From: CAXRBC01 sp041158045
GTDB lineage: Bacteria; Actinomycetota; Acidimicrobiia; Acidimicrobiales; Ilumatobacteraceae
Assembly (NCBI GenBank): GCA_041158045.1
Contig: JBEBCD010000004.1
Span: 1-11,420, forward strand
DNA: 11,420 nucleotides
Reading direction: 5' to 3'
This document shows positions 1 to 5,500 of this stretch, in pieces; position 1 is the stretch's first letter, and each line of letters begins with the position of its first letter. The position numbers and the translations under genes were made by a program. The notes under the pieces are model-generated. The model was not told the DNA's origin. It saw nothing but the letters and a program-made list of their open reading frames with translations, and did not search any database.

Positions 1-107
1 GACGGCGAGGCGGCGTTGGTCGCGCCGACCTGACTGAGCGACGCGACCAGCGCGATCGCGATGACGGCGGCGACCTTGCGGCGACCGCGGCTGAACATTC
101 CGGACAT
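1..107 (-). CDS. Secreted or surface protein, N-terminus only (runs off left edge)
   Basis: Only the first 35 codons are inside the window. They read ATG, then a basic stretch (RGRRK, residues 7-11), a hydrophobic core of about 14 residues rich in A, V, I and L, and a small-residue region ending GATNAASP. This is a classical Sec signal peptide with a likely cleavage near the alanines at residues 32-33. There is no lipobox cysteine. The start is supported by a purine-rich GAGGGGGAA a few bases upstream and by a promoter about 45 bases upstream; the ATG at codon 4 is a less well placed alternative. It is transcribed in the same direction as the yqeY gene behind it but has its own promoter. The mature protein is out of view, so no function can be assigned. 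Confidence 0.75.
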   Translation of the reverse strand, partial: MSGMFSRGRRKVAAVIAIALVASLSQVGATNAASP

Positions 108-136
108 CGATTCCCCCTCGAGGATCAGAGCGTCGT

Positions 137-145
137 TGTGGATAA
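137..145 (-). promoter_or_regulatory. Single perfect DnaA box
   Basis: The minus strand reads TTATCCACA, matching the DnaA-box consensus TTATNCACA at every position. It lies within the leader of the secreted-protein gene, about 5-13 bases after the predicted transcription start. No second box was seen nearby, so it is more likely a regulatory or titration site, or chance, than part of an origin. Confidence 0.5.
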
Positions 146-155
146 CTCGGGCGTC

Positions 156-185
156 ACCGTATCGGTGGCCCCGCGGACGTGTCAA
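156..185 (-). promoter_or_regulatory. Sigma70-type promoter of the secreted-protein gene
   Basis: On the minus strand there is a perfect -35 TTGACA (185 to 180), an 18-base spacer, and a -10 TACGGT (161 to 156) that fits the actinobacterial TANNNT pattern. Transcription would start near 149, giving a leader of about 42 bases that holds the DnaA box and a GAGGGGGAA ribosome binding site before the ATG at 107. Confidence 0.65.
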
Positions 186-193
186 TCGCGGAA

Positions 194-219
194 CCCGCGC
201 CGTTGGTGGCCCGCGCGGG
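194..219 (-). terminator. GC hairpin after yqeY, possible terminator
   Basis: CCCGCGC (194-200) pairs with GCGCGGG (213-219) across a 12-base loop, starting a few bases beyond the yqeY stop codon. There is no T-tract, so it is at best a weak or factor-assisted terminator. It lies just upstream of the next gene's promoter, which suits a unit boundary. Confidence 0.3.
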
Positions 220-222
220 GAC

Positions 223-687
223 TCAGCCCGCCAACGCCGCCTTGACGAGCGCGGCGATCGCCGCGCCGTCGGCGCCCGCGCCCGCCCGGGCGCGCACCGC
301 CTTGACGACCTGACCCATCGCCTTCGGTCCCGCGGCCCCGGCGGCGGCCGCGGCCGCGACCTCGGCCGCGACGATCTCGCGCAGCGCCGCCTCGTCGAGC
401 GCCGCGGGGAGGTAGCGCTCGAGCACCGCGAGCTCCGCGCGCTCCGACGCCGCGGCCTCGGCGCGACCCGCGTCGCGGTAGATGTCGGCGGCCTCGGCGC
501 GCTTCTTCGCCTCGCCCCGCAGCACGCCGACGACCTGGTCATCGGTGAGCTCGACGGCCTCGGCGCCCGCGACCGACGCGGTCGTGATCGCAGCGAGCGC
601 CATCCGCAGCGTCGCCGTCGTCACCTCGTCGCGCGCGCGCATCGCCGCGGTGAGGTCGTCCTGGAGTCGTCGGCGCAGGTCGGGCAC
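223..687 (-). CDS. yqeY: GatB/YqeY domain-containing protein
   Basis: This 154-residue protein matches the small YqeY family in length (usually about 150) and in landmarks. It has an N-terminal basic helix (LRRRLQDDLTAAMRARD), then TLRMALAAI near residue 26, an acidic LTDDQV stretch near 47-52, RGEAKKRAEAADIY at 57-70, RYLPAALDEA at 91-100, and a C-terminal MGQVVKAVRA helix region at 124-133. YqeY is related to the tail domain of the GatB subunit of Asp-tRNA/Glu-tRNA amidotransferase. It is thought to act in the cytoplasm in tRNA-dependent amidation or RNA binding, but its exact role is not established. GTG at 687 was chosen because it gives the family length. On the minus strand, CAGAAT lies exactly six bases before this GTG (a possible -10 of a leaderless transcript), and GGAG lies between them. 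It is divergent from the DsbB gene. Confidence 0.85.
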   Translation of the reverse strand: MPDLRRRLQDDLTAAMRARDEVTTATLRMALAAITTASVAGAEAVELTDDQVVGVLRGEAKKRAEAADIYRDAGRAEAAASERAELAVLERYLPAALDEAALREIVAAEVAAAAAAGAAGPKAMGQVVKAVRARAGAGADGAAIAALVKAALAG

Positions 688-729
688 GGCTCCATTCTGC
701 CCGCGGAGCCGTCGGTAGCGTGGCGATGC
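688..729. promoter_or_regulatory. Divergent promoter region, yqeY / DsbB-like gene
   Basis: Forty-two bases separate two divergent GTG start codons. Toward dsbB, TAGCGT (716-721) ends eight bases before GTG 730, so transcription would begin one or two bases before the start codon. Toward yqeY, CAGAAT (699 to 694, minus) ends six bases before GTG 687. No clear -35 element is visible for either. Confidence 0.4.
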
Positions 730-1248
730 GTGACGCCCGAGACGTTCCAGATCTTCTTCGCGCTGCTCAGCCTCGGCGCGCTCGGCGTGGCCGTCGCCGT
801 CCCCATCGCGCGACTCGCGGGGGCGCGCGCGCTGCTGGACCAGGTGCGACCGCTCGCCGTGCCCTTCGCCGCGGTGATCACCACGACCGCGATGCTCGGC
901 AGCCTGTACTTCTCCGAGATCGCGGGCTACCGGCCGTGCCGCCTCTGCTGGTGGCAGCGTGCGGCGATGTACCCGCTCGCGGTCTTCCTCGTCGCGGCGG
1001 CCGTGCGCCGATGGACCTGGGCATGGCGCGCCGCCGTGCCCGTGGCGCTCGTCGGGGCCGGCATCTCGACGTACCACTGGTTCCTCGAGCGGTTCCCCGA
1101 TCTCGACGCGGGCTCGTGCGACCCGACCGTGCCGTGCACGGTGCCGTACTTCACGACCTTCGGCTTCGTCTCCCTCGCCTTCATGGCGTGGACCGCGTTC
1201 CTCGCGACGATCGCCCTCGTTACACTGCGCCCCGCACCCCGATCATGA
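730..1248 (+). CDS. dsbB: DsbB-family disulfide bond formation membrane protein
   Basis: This 172-residue polytopic protein has four hydrophobic segments at roughly residues 6-30, 43-62, 76-92 and 101-116, plus a C-terminal one at about 143-166. The redox motif C70-R-L-C73 sits in RPCRLCWWQR, the DsbB/BdbC hallmark at the start of a transmembrane helix. A second pair, C130 and C136, lies in the later external loop (GSCDPTVPC). DsbB proteins reoxidise a periplasmic or extracellular thiol oxidase and pass electrons to quinone. GTG 730 gives a typical length, because reading further upstream in this frame leaves the family pattern. The stop overlaps the next gene's ATG by four bases (ATGA), implying translational coupling to a CPHC thioredoxin-fold partner. 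Many actinobacteria use VKOR for this step, so a true DsbB type is worth noting. Its quinone and partner are inferred. Confidence 0.88.
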   Translation: MTPETFQIFFALLSLGALGVAVAVPIARLAGARALLDQVRPLAVPFAAVITTTAMLGSLYFSEIAGYRPCRLCWWQRAAMYPLAVFLVAAAVRRWTWAWRAAVPVALVGAGISTYHWFLERFPDLDAGSCDPTVPCTVPYFTTFGFVSLAFMAWTAFLATIALVTLRPAPRS

Positions 1249-1913
1249 GCGACGCCACGAGAGGATCCACCGGCGCCGGCCGCTCCGCGCGCGGCAACTC
1301 GGGCGCCACCGTCTGGATCGTGGGCGTCGTGGTCGCGCTCGTCGCGATCGCGGGCATCGTCGCCGTCGCCGTCACCTCGGGCGACGAGGAGCCGGCCGCG
1401 GGCATCGCCGAGTTCCAGGACGTCACGATCGTCGGCGAGGCGCTGCCCGAGCTGCAGGACGGGACCGCCGACCCCGCGGTCGGCACGGCCGCGCCGGTCA
1501 TCGAGGGCCGCGGCTTCACCGGCAACGCGGTCACCACCGCGCCCGGCACGCCGACGCTCATCGTCTTCCTCGCGCACTGGTGCCCCCACTGCCAGCGCGA
1601 GGTGCCCGTCCTCGTCGACTGGTACGGCTCGGGCGAGGTCCCCGCGGGCCTCGACGTGATCGCCGTGGCGACCTCGAGCGACCCCTCCTCGCCCAACTTC
1701 CCGCCGTCCGAGTGGCTCGCGCGCGAGGGCTGGCCGGCGCTGTGGCCCGTCATCGCCGACTCGGGCGAGCGCACCGCGGCCGAGGCCTTCGGGCTGTCGG
1801 GGTTCCCCTTCTTCACCCTCGTCGACGCCGACGGCACGGTGCTCCTGCGCCGCAGCGGCGAGATCCCCAAGGACGAGCTCACCTCGCTCATCGACGCGGC
1901 CCTCGCGGGCTGA
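1245..1913 (+). CDS. Membrane-anchored thioredoxin-fold protein with CPHC active site
   Basis: This 222-residue protein has a short cytoplasmic tail, one membrane anchor at residues 23-43 (IVGVVVALVAIAGIVAVAV) and an external linker. A TlpA/AhpC-TSA-like thioredoxin domain follows from about residue 78: APVIEGRGF, then VFLAHWCPHC with C113 and C116, and the cis-proline loop GFPFF with P188. C-P-H-C is the dipeptide context of DsbA and is typical of strongly oxidising members, although the rest of the domain looks more like TlpA/ResA. It starts inside the stop codon of dsbB (ATGA), so the two are very probably made together. The simplest reading is that this is the thiol oxidase recharged by that DsbB. 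A reductase role, as in cytochrome c maturation, is the alternative; no ccm or ccs genes are in view. Its stop codon lies inside a 27-bp tandem duplication. Confidence 0.85.
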   Translation: MSDATRGSTGAGRSARGNSGATVWIVGVVVALVAIAGIVAVAVTSGDEEPAAGIAEFQDVTIVGEALPELQDGTADPAVGTAAPVIEGRGFTGNAVTTAPGTPTLIVFLAHWCPHCQREVPVLVDWYGSGEVPAGLDVIAVATSSDPSSPNFPPSEWLAREGWPALWPVIADSGERTAAEAFGLSGFPFFTLVDADGTVLLRRSGEIPKDELTSLIDAALAG

Positions 1914-1951
1914 CCCGGGGCGCCGGCCCTCGCGGGCCGACCCGGGGCGCG
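1898..1951 (+). repeat. 27-bp tandem duplication spanning the thioredoxin stop codon
   Basis: Units 1898-1924 and 1925-1951 differ at two positions. The TGA stop of the first copy (1911-1913) reads CGA in the second, and the last base is C versus G. A decayed partial third copy follows to about 1970. The second copy lies entirely in the gap before znuA. Confidence 0.8.
1924..1939 (+). terminator. GC stem-loop after the thioredoxin gene, possible terminator
   Basis: CGGCCC (1924-1929) pairs with GGGCCG (1934-1939) around a TCGC loop, eleven bases after the stop codon and within the second copy of the tandem repeat. It lacks a T-tract. It could insulate the znu promoter from dsbB transcription, but the sequence alone cannot prove this. 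Confidence 0.35.
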
Positions 1952-1973
1952 GACCCGCGCGGCGTCACCCCCG

Positions 1974-1998
1974 CAAAGTGAGAATCATTCTCATTTTG
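1974..1998 (+). promoter_or_regulatory. Zur-type operator upstream of znuA
   Basis: The core is a perfect 7-1-7 palindrome, TGAGAAT-C-ATTCTCA (1979-1993). Beyond it, CAAA on the left mirrors TTTG on the right with one mismatched pair (G1978/T1994), giving a 25-base near-perfect palindrome. This AT-rich island in a very GC-rich context fits the Zur/FurB box pattern of actinobacteria, and the downstream genes encode a zinc importer. It overlaps the expected -35 position, so zinc-loaded Zur would block transcription. Confidence 0.88.
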
Positions 1999-2001
1999 AG
2001 G

Positions 2002-2007
2002 TAGCAT
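2002..2007 (+). promoter_or_regulatory. -10 element of a leaderless znu promoter
   Basis: TAGCAT fits TANNNT and ends exactly six bases before GTG 2014, which places transcription start on the first base of the start codon. Seventeen bases upstream is TGAGAA (1979-1984), a poor -35 that coincides with the left arm of the Zur palindrome. No convincing Shine-Dalgarno is present. Confidence 0.6.
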
Positions 2008-2013
2008 GGGGGC

Positions 2014-3000
2014 GTGACGCGGCGTACGGCGGTCTGGGGCGCGGCCGTGCTCGCGCTCGCCGGCTGCGCCGGCGCCCCCGCGGGGACTCCGCCGACCGAC
2101 GACGCCGTCGCCCCGGCCACGACGGTCGCGCCGGCCGACGTGCCCGCCGCGCGGGTGGTCGTGACGTACTCCGTGCTCGGTGCGCTCGTGCGCGACCTCG
2201 TCGGCGACGCGGCCGACGTCGTGGTGGTCGTCCCCGACGGCACGGATCCGCACGCCTACGAGCCCTCGGCAAAGGACGTCGAGGCGATCACGACGGCCGA
2301 CGTCGTCGTGGCCAACGGCCTCGGACTCGAGGAGGGACTCGAGGACGTCCTCGACGCCGCGGAGGAGGCGGGCACGGTCGTCTTCCACGTCGCCGACCAC
2401 GTCACCGTGCGCGAGATGGGCCACGACGACGGCCACGATCACGGGAGCGACGACGGCCACGATCACGGGAGCGACGACGAGCACGATCACGCCGCCGGCG
2501 ACCCCCACCTGTGGCTGAGCCCCGCGACGCTTGCGGAGGCCGTGCCCGCGATGGGTGACGCGATCGGCGCGGCGATCGGCGCGGACCTCTCGGGTGCGGT
2601 CGCCGAGGTCGTCGAGGACCTCGCCGACCTCGACGCGAGCATCGCCGCGCTCGTCGGTGCGCTCGACGCGTGCGAGCTCGTCACCGGCCACGACGAGCTC
2701 GGCTACTTCGCCGACCGTTACGGGTGCGAGGTCGTGGGCACCATCATTCCCTCGCTCGGCACCACCGCGGAGGCCACCGCGGCCGACCTCGCCGAGCTGC
2801 GCGAAGTCGCGGCCGAGCGCCACACCGCGGCGATCTTCACGGGGCTCGGGACGCCGCCCGAGGTCGCGGCGCGCGTCGCCGCCGACGTCGGGGTGCCGCT
2901 CGTCGAGCTGCGCACGCACGCGATCGGCCCCGCGGGCACCTACGAGTCGCTGCTGCTCGACCTGGCCCGCACCATCGTCGACGCCCTGGACGGGGCATGA
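2014..3000 (+). CDS. znuA: Zinc ABC transporter substrate-binding lipoprotein
   Basis: This 328-residue cluster A-I metal-binding lipoprotein captures zinc outside the membrane for the permease and ATPase that follow. The signal peptide ends in the lipobox LALAGC with lipidated C18. Expected zinc ligands are H80 (GTDPHAYEPS), H165 (DPHLWLSP) and H226 (TGHDELGYF). The usual fourth acidic ligand near the C-terminus is not obvious; E298 and H302 lie in that area (VELRTHAIGP). Between the first two ligands, residues 137-159 form a His/Asp-rich loop of GHDHGSDD units, the loop that distinguishes zinc-specific members from manganese ones. Two internal cysteines, C220 and C238, could form a disulfide. 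GTG 2014 is chosen over the out-of-frame ATG at 2006. The upstream Zur palindrome supports zinc rather than manganese. Confidence 0.92.
   Translation: MTRRTAVWGAAVLALAGCAGAPAGTPPTDDAVAPATTVAPADVPAARVVVTYSVLGALVRDLVGDAADVVVVVPDGTDPHAYEPSAKDVEAITTADVVVANGLGLEEGLEDVLDAAEEAGTVVFHVADHVTVREMGHDDGHDHGSDDGHDHGSDDEHDHAAGDPHLWLSPATLAEAVPAMGDAIGAAIGADLSGAVAEVVEDLADLDASIAALVGALDACELVTGHDELGYFADRYGCEVVGTIIPSLGTTAEATAADLAELREVAAERHTAAIFTGLGTPPEVAARVAADVGVPLVELRTHAIGPAGTYESLLLDLARTIVDALDGA
2431..2490 (+). repeat. 24-bp in-frame tandem repeat encoding the znuA His-rich loop
   Basis: Copies 2431-2454 and 2455-2478 are identical and encode G-H-D-H-G-S-D-D. A half copy (2479-2490, E-H-D-H) follows, and a degenerate H-D-D lies just before the first copy. 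Because the unit is a multiple of three, slippage would change loop length without breaking the reading frame. Confidence 0.9.
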
Positions 3001-3007
3001 TCGACGC

Positions 3008-3880
3008 GTGGCCGACCTGCTGATCGCACCCTTCGTCGACCTCCCGTTCCTCCGCCTCGCGCTCGCCGCGAGCGTCCTCGTCTCCGTGACCTGCGCGATC
3101 GCGGGGACGTTCGTCGTCCTGCGCGGACTGGCCTTCGCCGGCGACGCGATGGCCCACGGTGTCCTGCCCGGGATCGCGGTCGCGATCCTGCTCGGCGCCT
3201 CCCCCGTGCTCGGCGCCGCGCTCAGCGCGGCGGTGATGATGGCCGGCGTCGGCGTCATCACGCGGCGATCGCGGCTCGGATCGGACACCGCGATCGGCCT
3301 GCTCTTCGTCGGCATGCTCGCCGTCGGCGTGATGATCACGTCGCGCTCCGAGTCGTTCGTCGGGGACATCACCCGCGTGCTCTTCGGCCAGCTCCTCGGC
3401 GTGCGCGGGGTCGACCTCGCGTGGCAGGCCGCCGCGCTCGCGGCGGTGGGCACGATCGCGTGGGTGGCGCGGCGGCCCTTCCTCCTCATGAGCGTCGACG
3501 AGGGCCTCGCACGCACCTCGGGCTTCCGCCCCGCCCCGTACCACGCGCTCATGCTCGCGATGGTGGGGATCACGATCGTCGCGAGCTTCCGCACCGTGGG
3601 GACGCTCCTCGTGCTCGGCATGCTCGTGGCGCCCGCCGCCACCGGCGCGCTCGTCGCGCGACGGGTCGCGACCGTCGGCCTCGTCGCGGCCGGCTGCGGC
3701 GCCTTCGCCTCGTGGGCCGGTCTGCTGCTCAGCTACCACCTCGACCTCGCCGCGGGTGCGAGCATCGTGCTCGTCGCGGTCGCGCTCTTTGCGCTCGCGG
3801 CCGCGCTGTCGGCACTCGCGCGACGACGCGGCGACGGCGGCGAGCTCCCCCATCCGCACGTGCAGGGCCATGCGCACTGA
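3008..3880 (+). CDS. znuB: Zinc ABC transporter permease
   Basis: This 290-residue integral membrane protein of the ABC-3 family forms the zinc channel of the ZnuABC importer. Hydrophobic segments are visible at about residues 15-37, 52-62, 66-83, 94-111, 138-153, 182-193, 197-213, 221-240 and 250-270. Family landmarks include RGLAFAGDAMAHGVLPGIA (39-57), the SDTAIGLLFVGMLAVGV region (92-108), and FRTVGTLLVLGMLVAPAATG (194-213), which contains the EAA-like segment contacting the ATPase. GTG 3008 lies seven bases after the znuA stop and gives normal family length; the ATG overlapping the znuA stop is out of frame and soon terminates. The cytoplasmic C-terminal tail is unusually histidine-rich (HPHVQGHAH, residues 282-290) and may bind metal. 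The last eleven bases overlap znuC. Confidence 0.92.
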   Translation: MADLLIAPFVDLPFLRLALAASVLVSVTCAIAGTFVVLRGLAFAGDAMAHGVLPGIAVAILLGASPVLGAALSAAVMMAGVGVITRRSRLGSDTAIGLLFVGMLAVGVMITSRSESFVGDITRVLFGQLLGVRGVDLAWQAAALAAVGTIAWVARRPFLLMSVDEGLARTSGFRPAPYHALMLAMVGITIVASFRTVGTLLVLGMLVAPAATGALVARRVATVGLVAAGCGAFASWAGLLLSYHLDLAAGASIVLVAVALFALAAALSALARRRGDGGELPHPHVQGHAH

Positions 3881-4601
3881 CGCGGCGGCGCCCTCCGTCG
3901 AGGCGCGGGGACTCGACGTCGGCTACGGACGTCACGCCGTCGTGCGCGGCGTCGCGCTGGCGGCGCGACCCGGGGCGCTCGTCGCGCTCATCGGGACCAA
4001 CGGGTCGGGCAAGTCGACGCTGCTGAAGACGCTCGCGGGCATGATCCCCGCGCTCGGCGGCGACGTGCACGTGCTCGGCGGCGCGCCCGGCGCGTCGGCG
4101 CGCCGCGTGGCCTACCTGCCGCAGCACCCCGCGTCGTCGCACACGCTCCCGCTGCGCGCGCGCGACGTGGTGGCGATGGGGCGCTACGCGCACCTCGGCC
4201 TGCTGCGCCGGTCGCGCGCCGCCGACCGCGGTGCGTGCGAGGCGGCGCTCGCGCGCACCGGCGCGGACGCCTACGCCGCGCTCCCCCTGCGCGAGCTCTC
4301 GGGCGGCCAGCAGCAGCGGGTGCACCTCGCGCAGGTGCTCGCGCGCGAGGCCGAGGTGCTGCTCCTCGACGAGCCCACCGCCGGTCTCGACCCGGCGGGG
4401 CGGGCCGCCGTCCTCGGGATCGTCGAGGCGGAGCGCGCGCGCGGCGCCACCGTCGTCATGTCGACGCACGACCTCGGCGACGCGGAGCGCGCATCGCACG
4501 TGCTGCTCCTCGCGCAGCGCGTCGTCGCCGCGGGCGGGCCGCACGAGGTGCTCACGGACGCACACCTGCGGGAGTGCTTCGGCTTCACGCAGCTGCACTG
4601 A
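3870..4601 (+). CDS. znuC: Zinc ABC transporter ATP-binding protein
   Basis: This 243-residue ABC ATPase drives zinc import and acts on the cytoplasmic face. All motifs are intact: Walker A GTNGSGKST (42-50), Q-loop Q85 (LPQHP), signature LSGGQQQR (143-150), Walker B VLLLDEP (163-169), D-loop AGLD (171-174) and switch H200 (MSTHD). The start at ATG 3870 overlaps the permease by eleven bases, and the protein begins with a short tail before EARGLDVGYG, the usual first strand. Gene order is binding protein, permease, ATPase, all on one transcript behind the Zur operator. It ends convergent with the alkyltransferase gene, only twelve bases away. Confidence 0.93.
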   Translation: MRTDAAAPSVEARGLDVGYGRHAVVRGVALAARPGALVALIGTNGSGKSTLLKTLAGMIPALGGDVHVLGGAPGASARRVAYLPQHPASSHTLPLRARDVVAMGRYAHLGLLRRSRAADRGACEAALARTGADAYAALPLRELSGGQQQRVHLAQVLAREAEVLLLDEPTAGLDPAGRAAVLGIVEAERARGATVVMSTHDLGDAERASHVLLLAQRVVAAGGPHEVLTDAHLRECFGFTQLH

Positions 4602-4616
4602 GCCGCGCGGGGCTCA
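4599..4616. terminator. Symmetric stem between convergent znuC and ogt
   Basis: TGAGCC (4599-4604) and GGCTCA (4611-4616) are perfect inverted repeats around GCGCGG. The arms are built from the two genes' own TGA stop codons. The stem is short and has no T-tract; it could act as a weak bidirectional terminator or pause site. Confidence 0.3.
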
Positions 4617-5174
4617 GCGAGCCGGCGGGGACTCCAGCGCGAGCAGGCGACGCTTCGTCGCGAGACCGAGGGCGTAGCCGCCGAGCGAGCCGTCGCTCGC
4701 GACGATGCGGTGGCAGGGGACGATGATCGGCACGGGGTTGGCACCGTTGGCGGAGCCGACGGCGCGCGCGGCGCGCGGCGCGCCCGCGGCGCGAGCCTGC
4801 CGCGCGTACGACGTCGTCGCGCCGTAGGGCACTCGGCGGATCGCCGCCCACGCGCGCCGCTGGAACGCCGTCCCCGCGAGATCCAACGGGACGGTGAAGC
4901 GGCGGCGACGGCCCGCGAAGTACTCCCGGAGCTGGTGCGCGGCGACCGACGCGTGGCGGAATGCGCGCCGCGCCTCGCCCGCGGTCGCCGACCGCGGGGC
5001 GGGGCGCGCGCGCCCTCGCCCCGTCGCGGGGCCGCGGCGACCGACGTCGATCGCGCACACGCCGCGCGCGGTGGCGCGGACGGTGAGGCGCCCGATCGGC
5101 GACGCGACGACGACCCGTGCGAGCGGGACGGCGACCGAGGACGCGCCCGCGCGGGTGGCCCGGGCGCGGGTCAC
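4614..5174 (-). CDS. ogt: Methylated-DNA--protein-cysteine methyltransferase
   Basis: This 186-residue O6-alkylguanine-DNA alkyltransferase (Ogt/MGMT/AdaC fold) transfers the alkyl group from O6-methylguanine to its own cysteine in a suicide reaction. The acceptor motif PCHR (153-156, C154 reactive) lies in PVPIIVPCHRIV. Other visible landmarks are GTAFQRRAWAAIRRVPYGATTSYA (101-124), the helix-turn-helix with the arginine finger R137 in ARAVGSANGANP, and the closing KRRLLALE with E181. The N-terminal ribonuclease-H-like domain is present but arginine-rich and divergent. GTG 5174 overlaps the stop of the upstream DUF805 gene by four bases (GTGA), so it is translationally coupled as the last gene of a minus-strand operon. 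A base-repair gene behind a lipid gene and a membrane protein suggests co-transcription rather than a shared pathway. Confidence 0.93.
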   Translation of the reverse strand: MTRARATRAGASSVAVPLARVVVASPIGRLTVRATARGVCAIDVGRRGPATGRGRARPAPRSATAGEARRAFRHASVAAHQLREYFAGRRRRFTVPLDLAGTAFQRRAWAAIRRVPYGATTSYARQARAAGAPRAARAVGSANGANPVPIIVPCHRIVASDGSLGGYALGLATKRRLLALESPPAR

Positions 5175-5494
5175 CGGACCGCCGGGGGCGGCGGCGGACC
5201 GAAGCGGTTCTCCCCCGCGTCGCCGCGCCGGAGGGCGAACACGAGGTTGACGATCGGGACGAGCTGCCACCAGCCGCGGTGGTCCGTGTCGTGCATGCGA
5301 CGCACCGCGACCGCGATGCTGGGCAGGATCAGCACGACGGCCGCCACGTTGCCGACCGCGTCGCCGAGGCTCGACGTGGCGAGCTCCGCGAGGATCACGA
5401 ACAGCGTCCACCACCAGTACTCGGCGCGCGAGGCGCGCCCGCGGAACGTCGCGTAGTTGCGCACGCAGGAGCAGATCGCGGCGAAGAATCCCAC
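5171..5494 (-). CDS. DUF805 family small membrane protein
   Basis: This 107-residue protein has the DUF805 pattern. An aromatic start to the first membrane helix (RAEYWWWTLFVILAELA, 23-39) is followed by a second helix around 46-64, the signature RRMHDTDHRGWWQLVPIVNLVFAL (65-88), and a closing GENRFGPPPPP (94-104). It is shorter than many members, which often have four membrane segments; here two or three are visible. DUF805 proteins are inner-membrane proteins of unknown function. The start is GTG 5494, six bases after the acyl-CoA dehydrogenase stop, and the end overlaps ogt by four bases, so all three form one operon. C8 and C10 lie near the N-terminus. Confidence 0.85.
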   Translation of the reverse strand: MGFFAAICSCVRNYATFRGRASRAEYWWWTLFVILAELATSSLGDAVGNVAAVVLILPSIAVAVRRMHDTDHRGWWQLVPIVNLVFALRRGDAGENRFGPPPPPAVR

Positions 5495-5500
5495 CGTCGC

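Noticed and set aside
137..145. Part of a replication origin
   Set aside because: Only one DnaA box was seen, with no AT-rich unwinding region and no dnaA, dnaN, gyr or rpmH genes nearby.
2006..2016. ATG at 2006 as the znuA start
   Set aside because: It is out of frame with znuA and meets TGA after three codons; GTG 2014 opens directly into a lipoprotein signal peptide.
2431..2490. CRISPR-like repeats
   Set aside because: The units are directly adjacent with no spacers and are in-frame coding sequence for the ZnuA histidine-rich loop.
1888..3642. A 584-codon open frame on the minus strand opposite znuA and znuB
   Set aside because: Its product is low-complexity (rich in R, G, H, D and S) with no recognisable domain, and it lies opposite two genes with clear family motifs. 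Long antisense frames are expected at this GC content.
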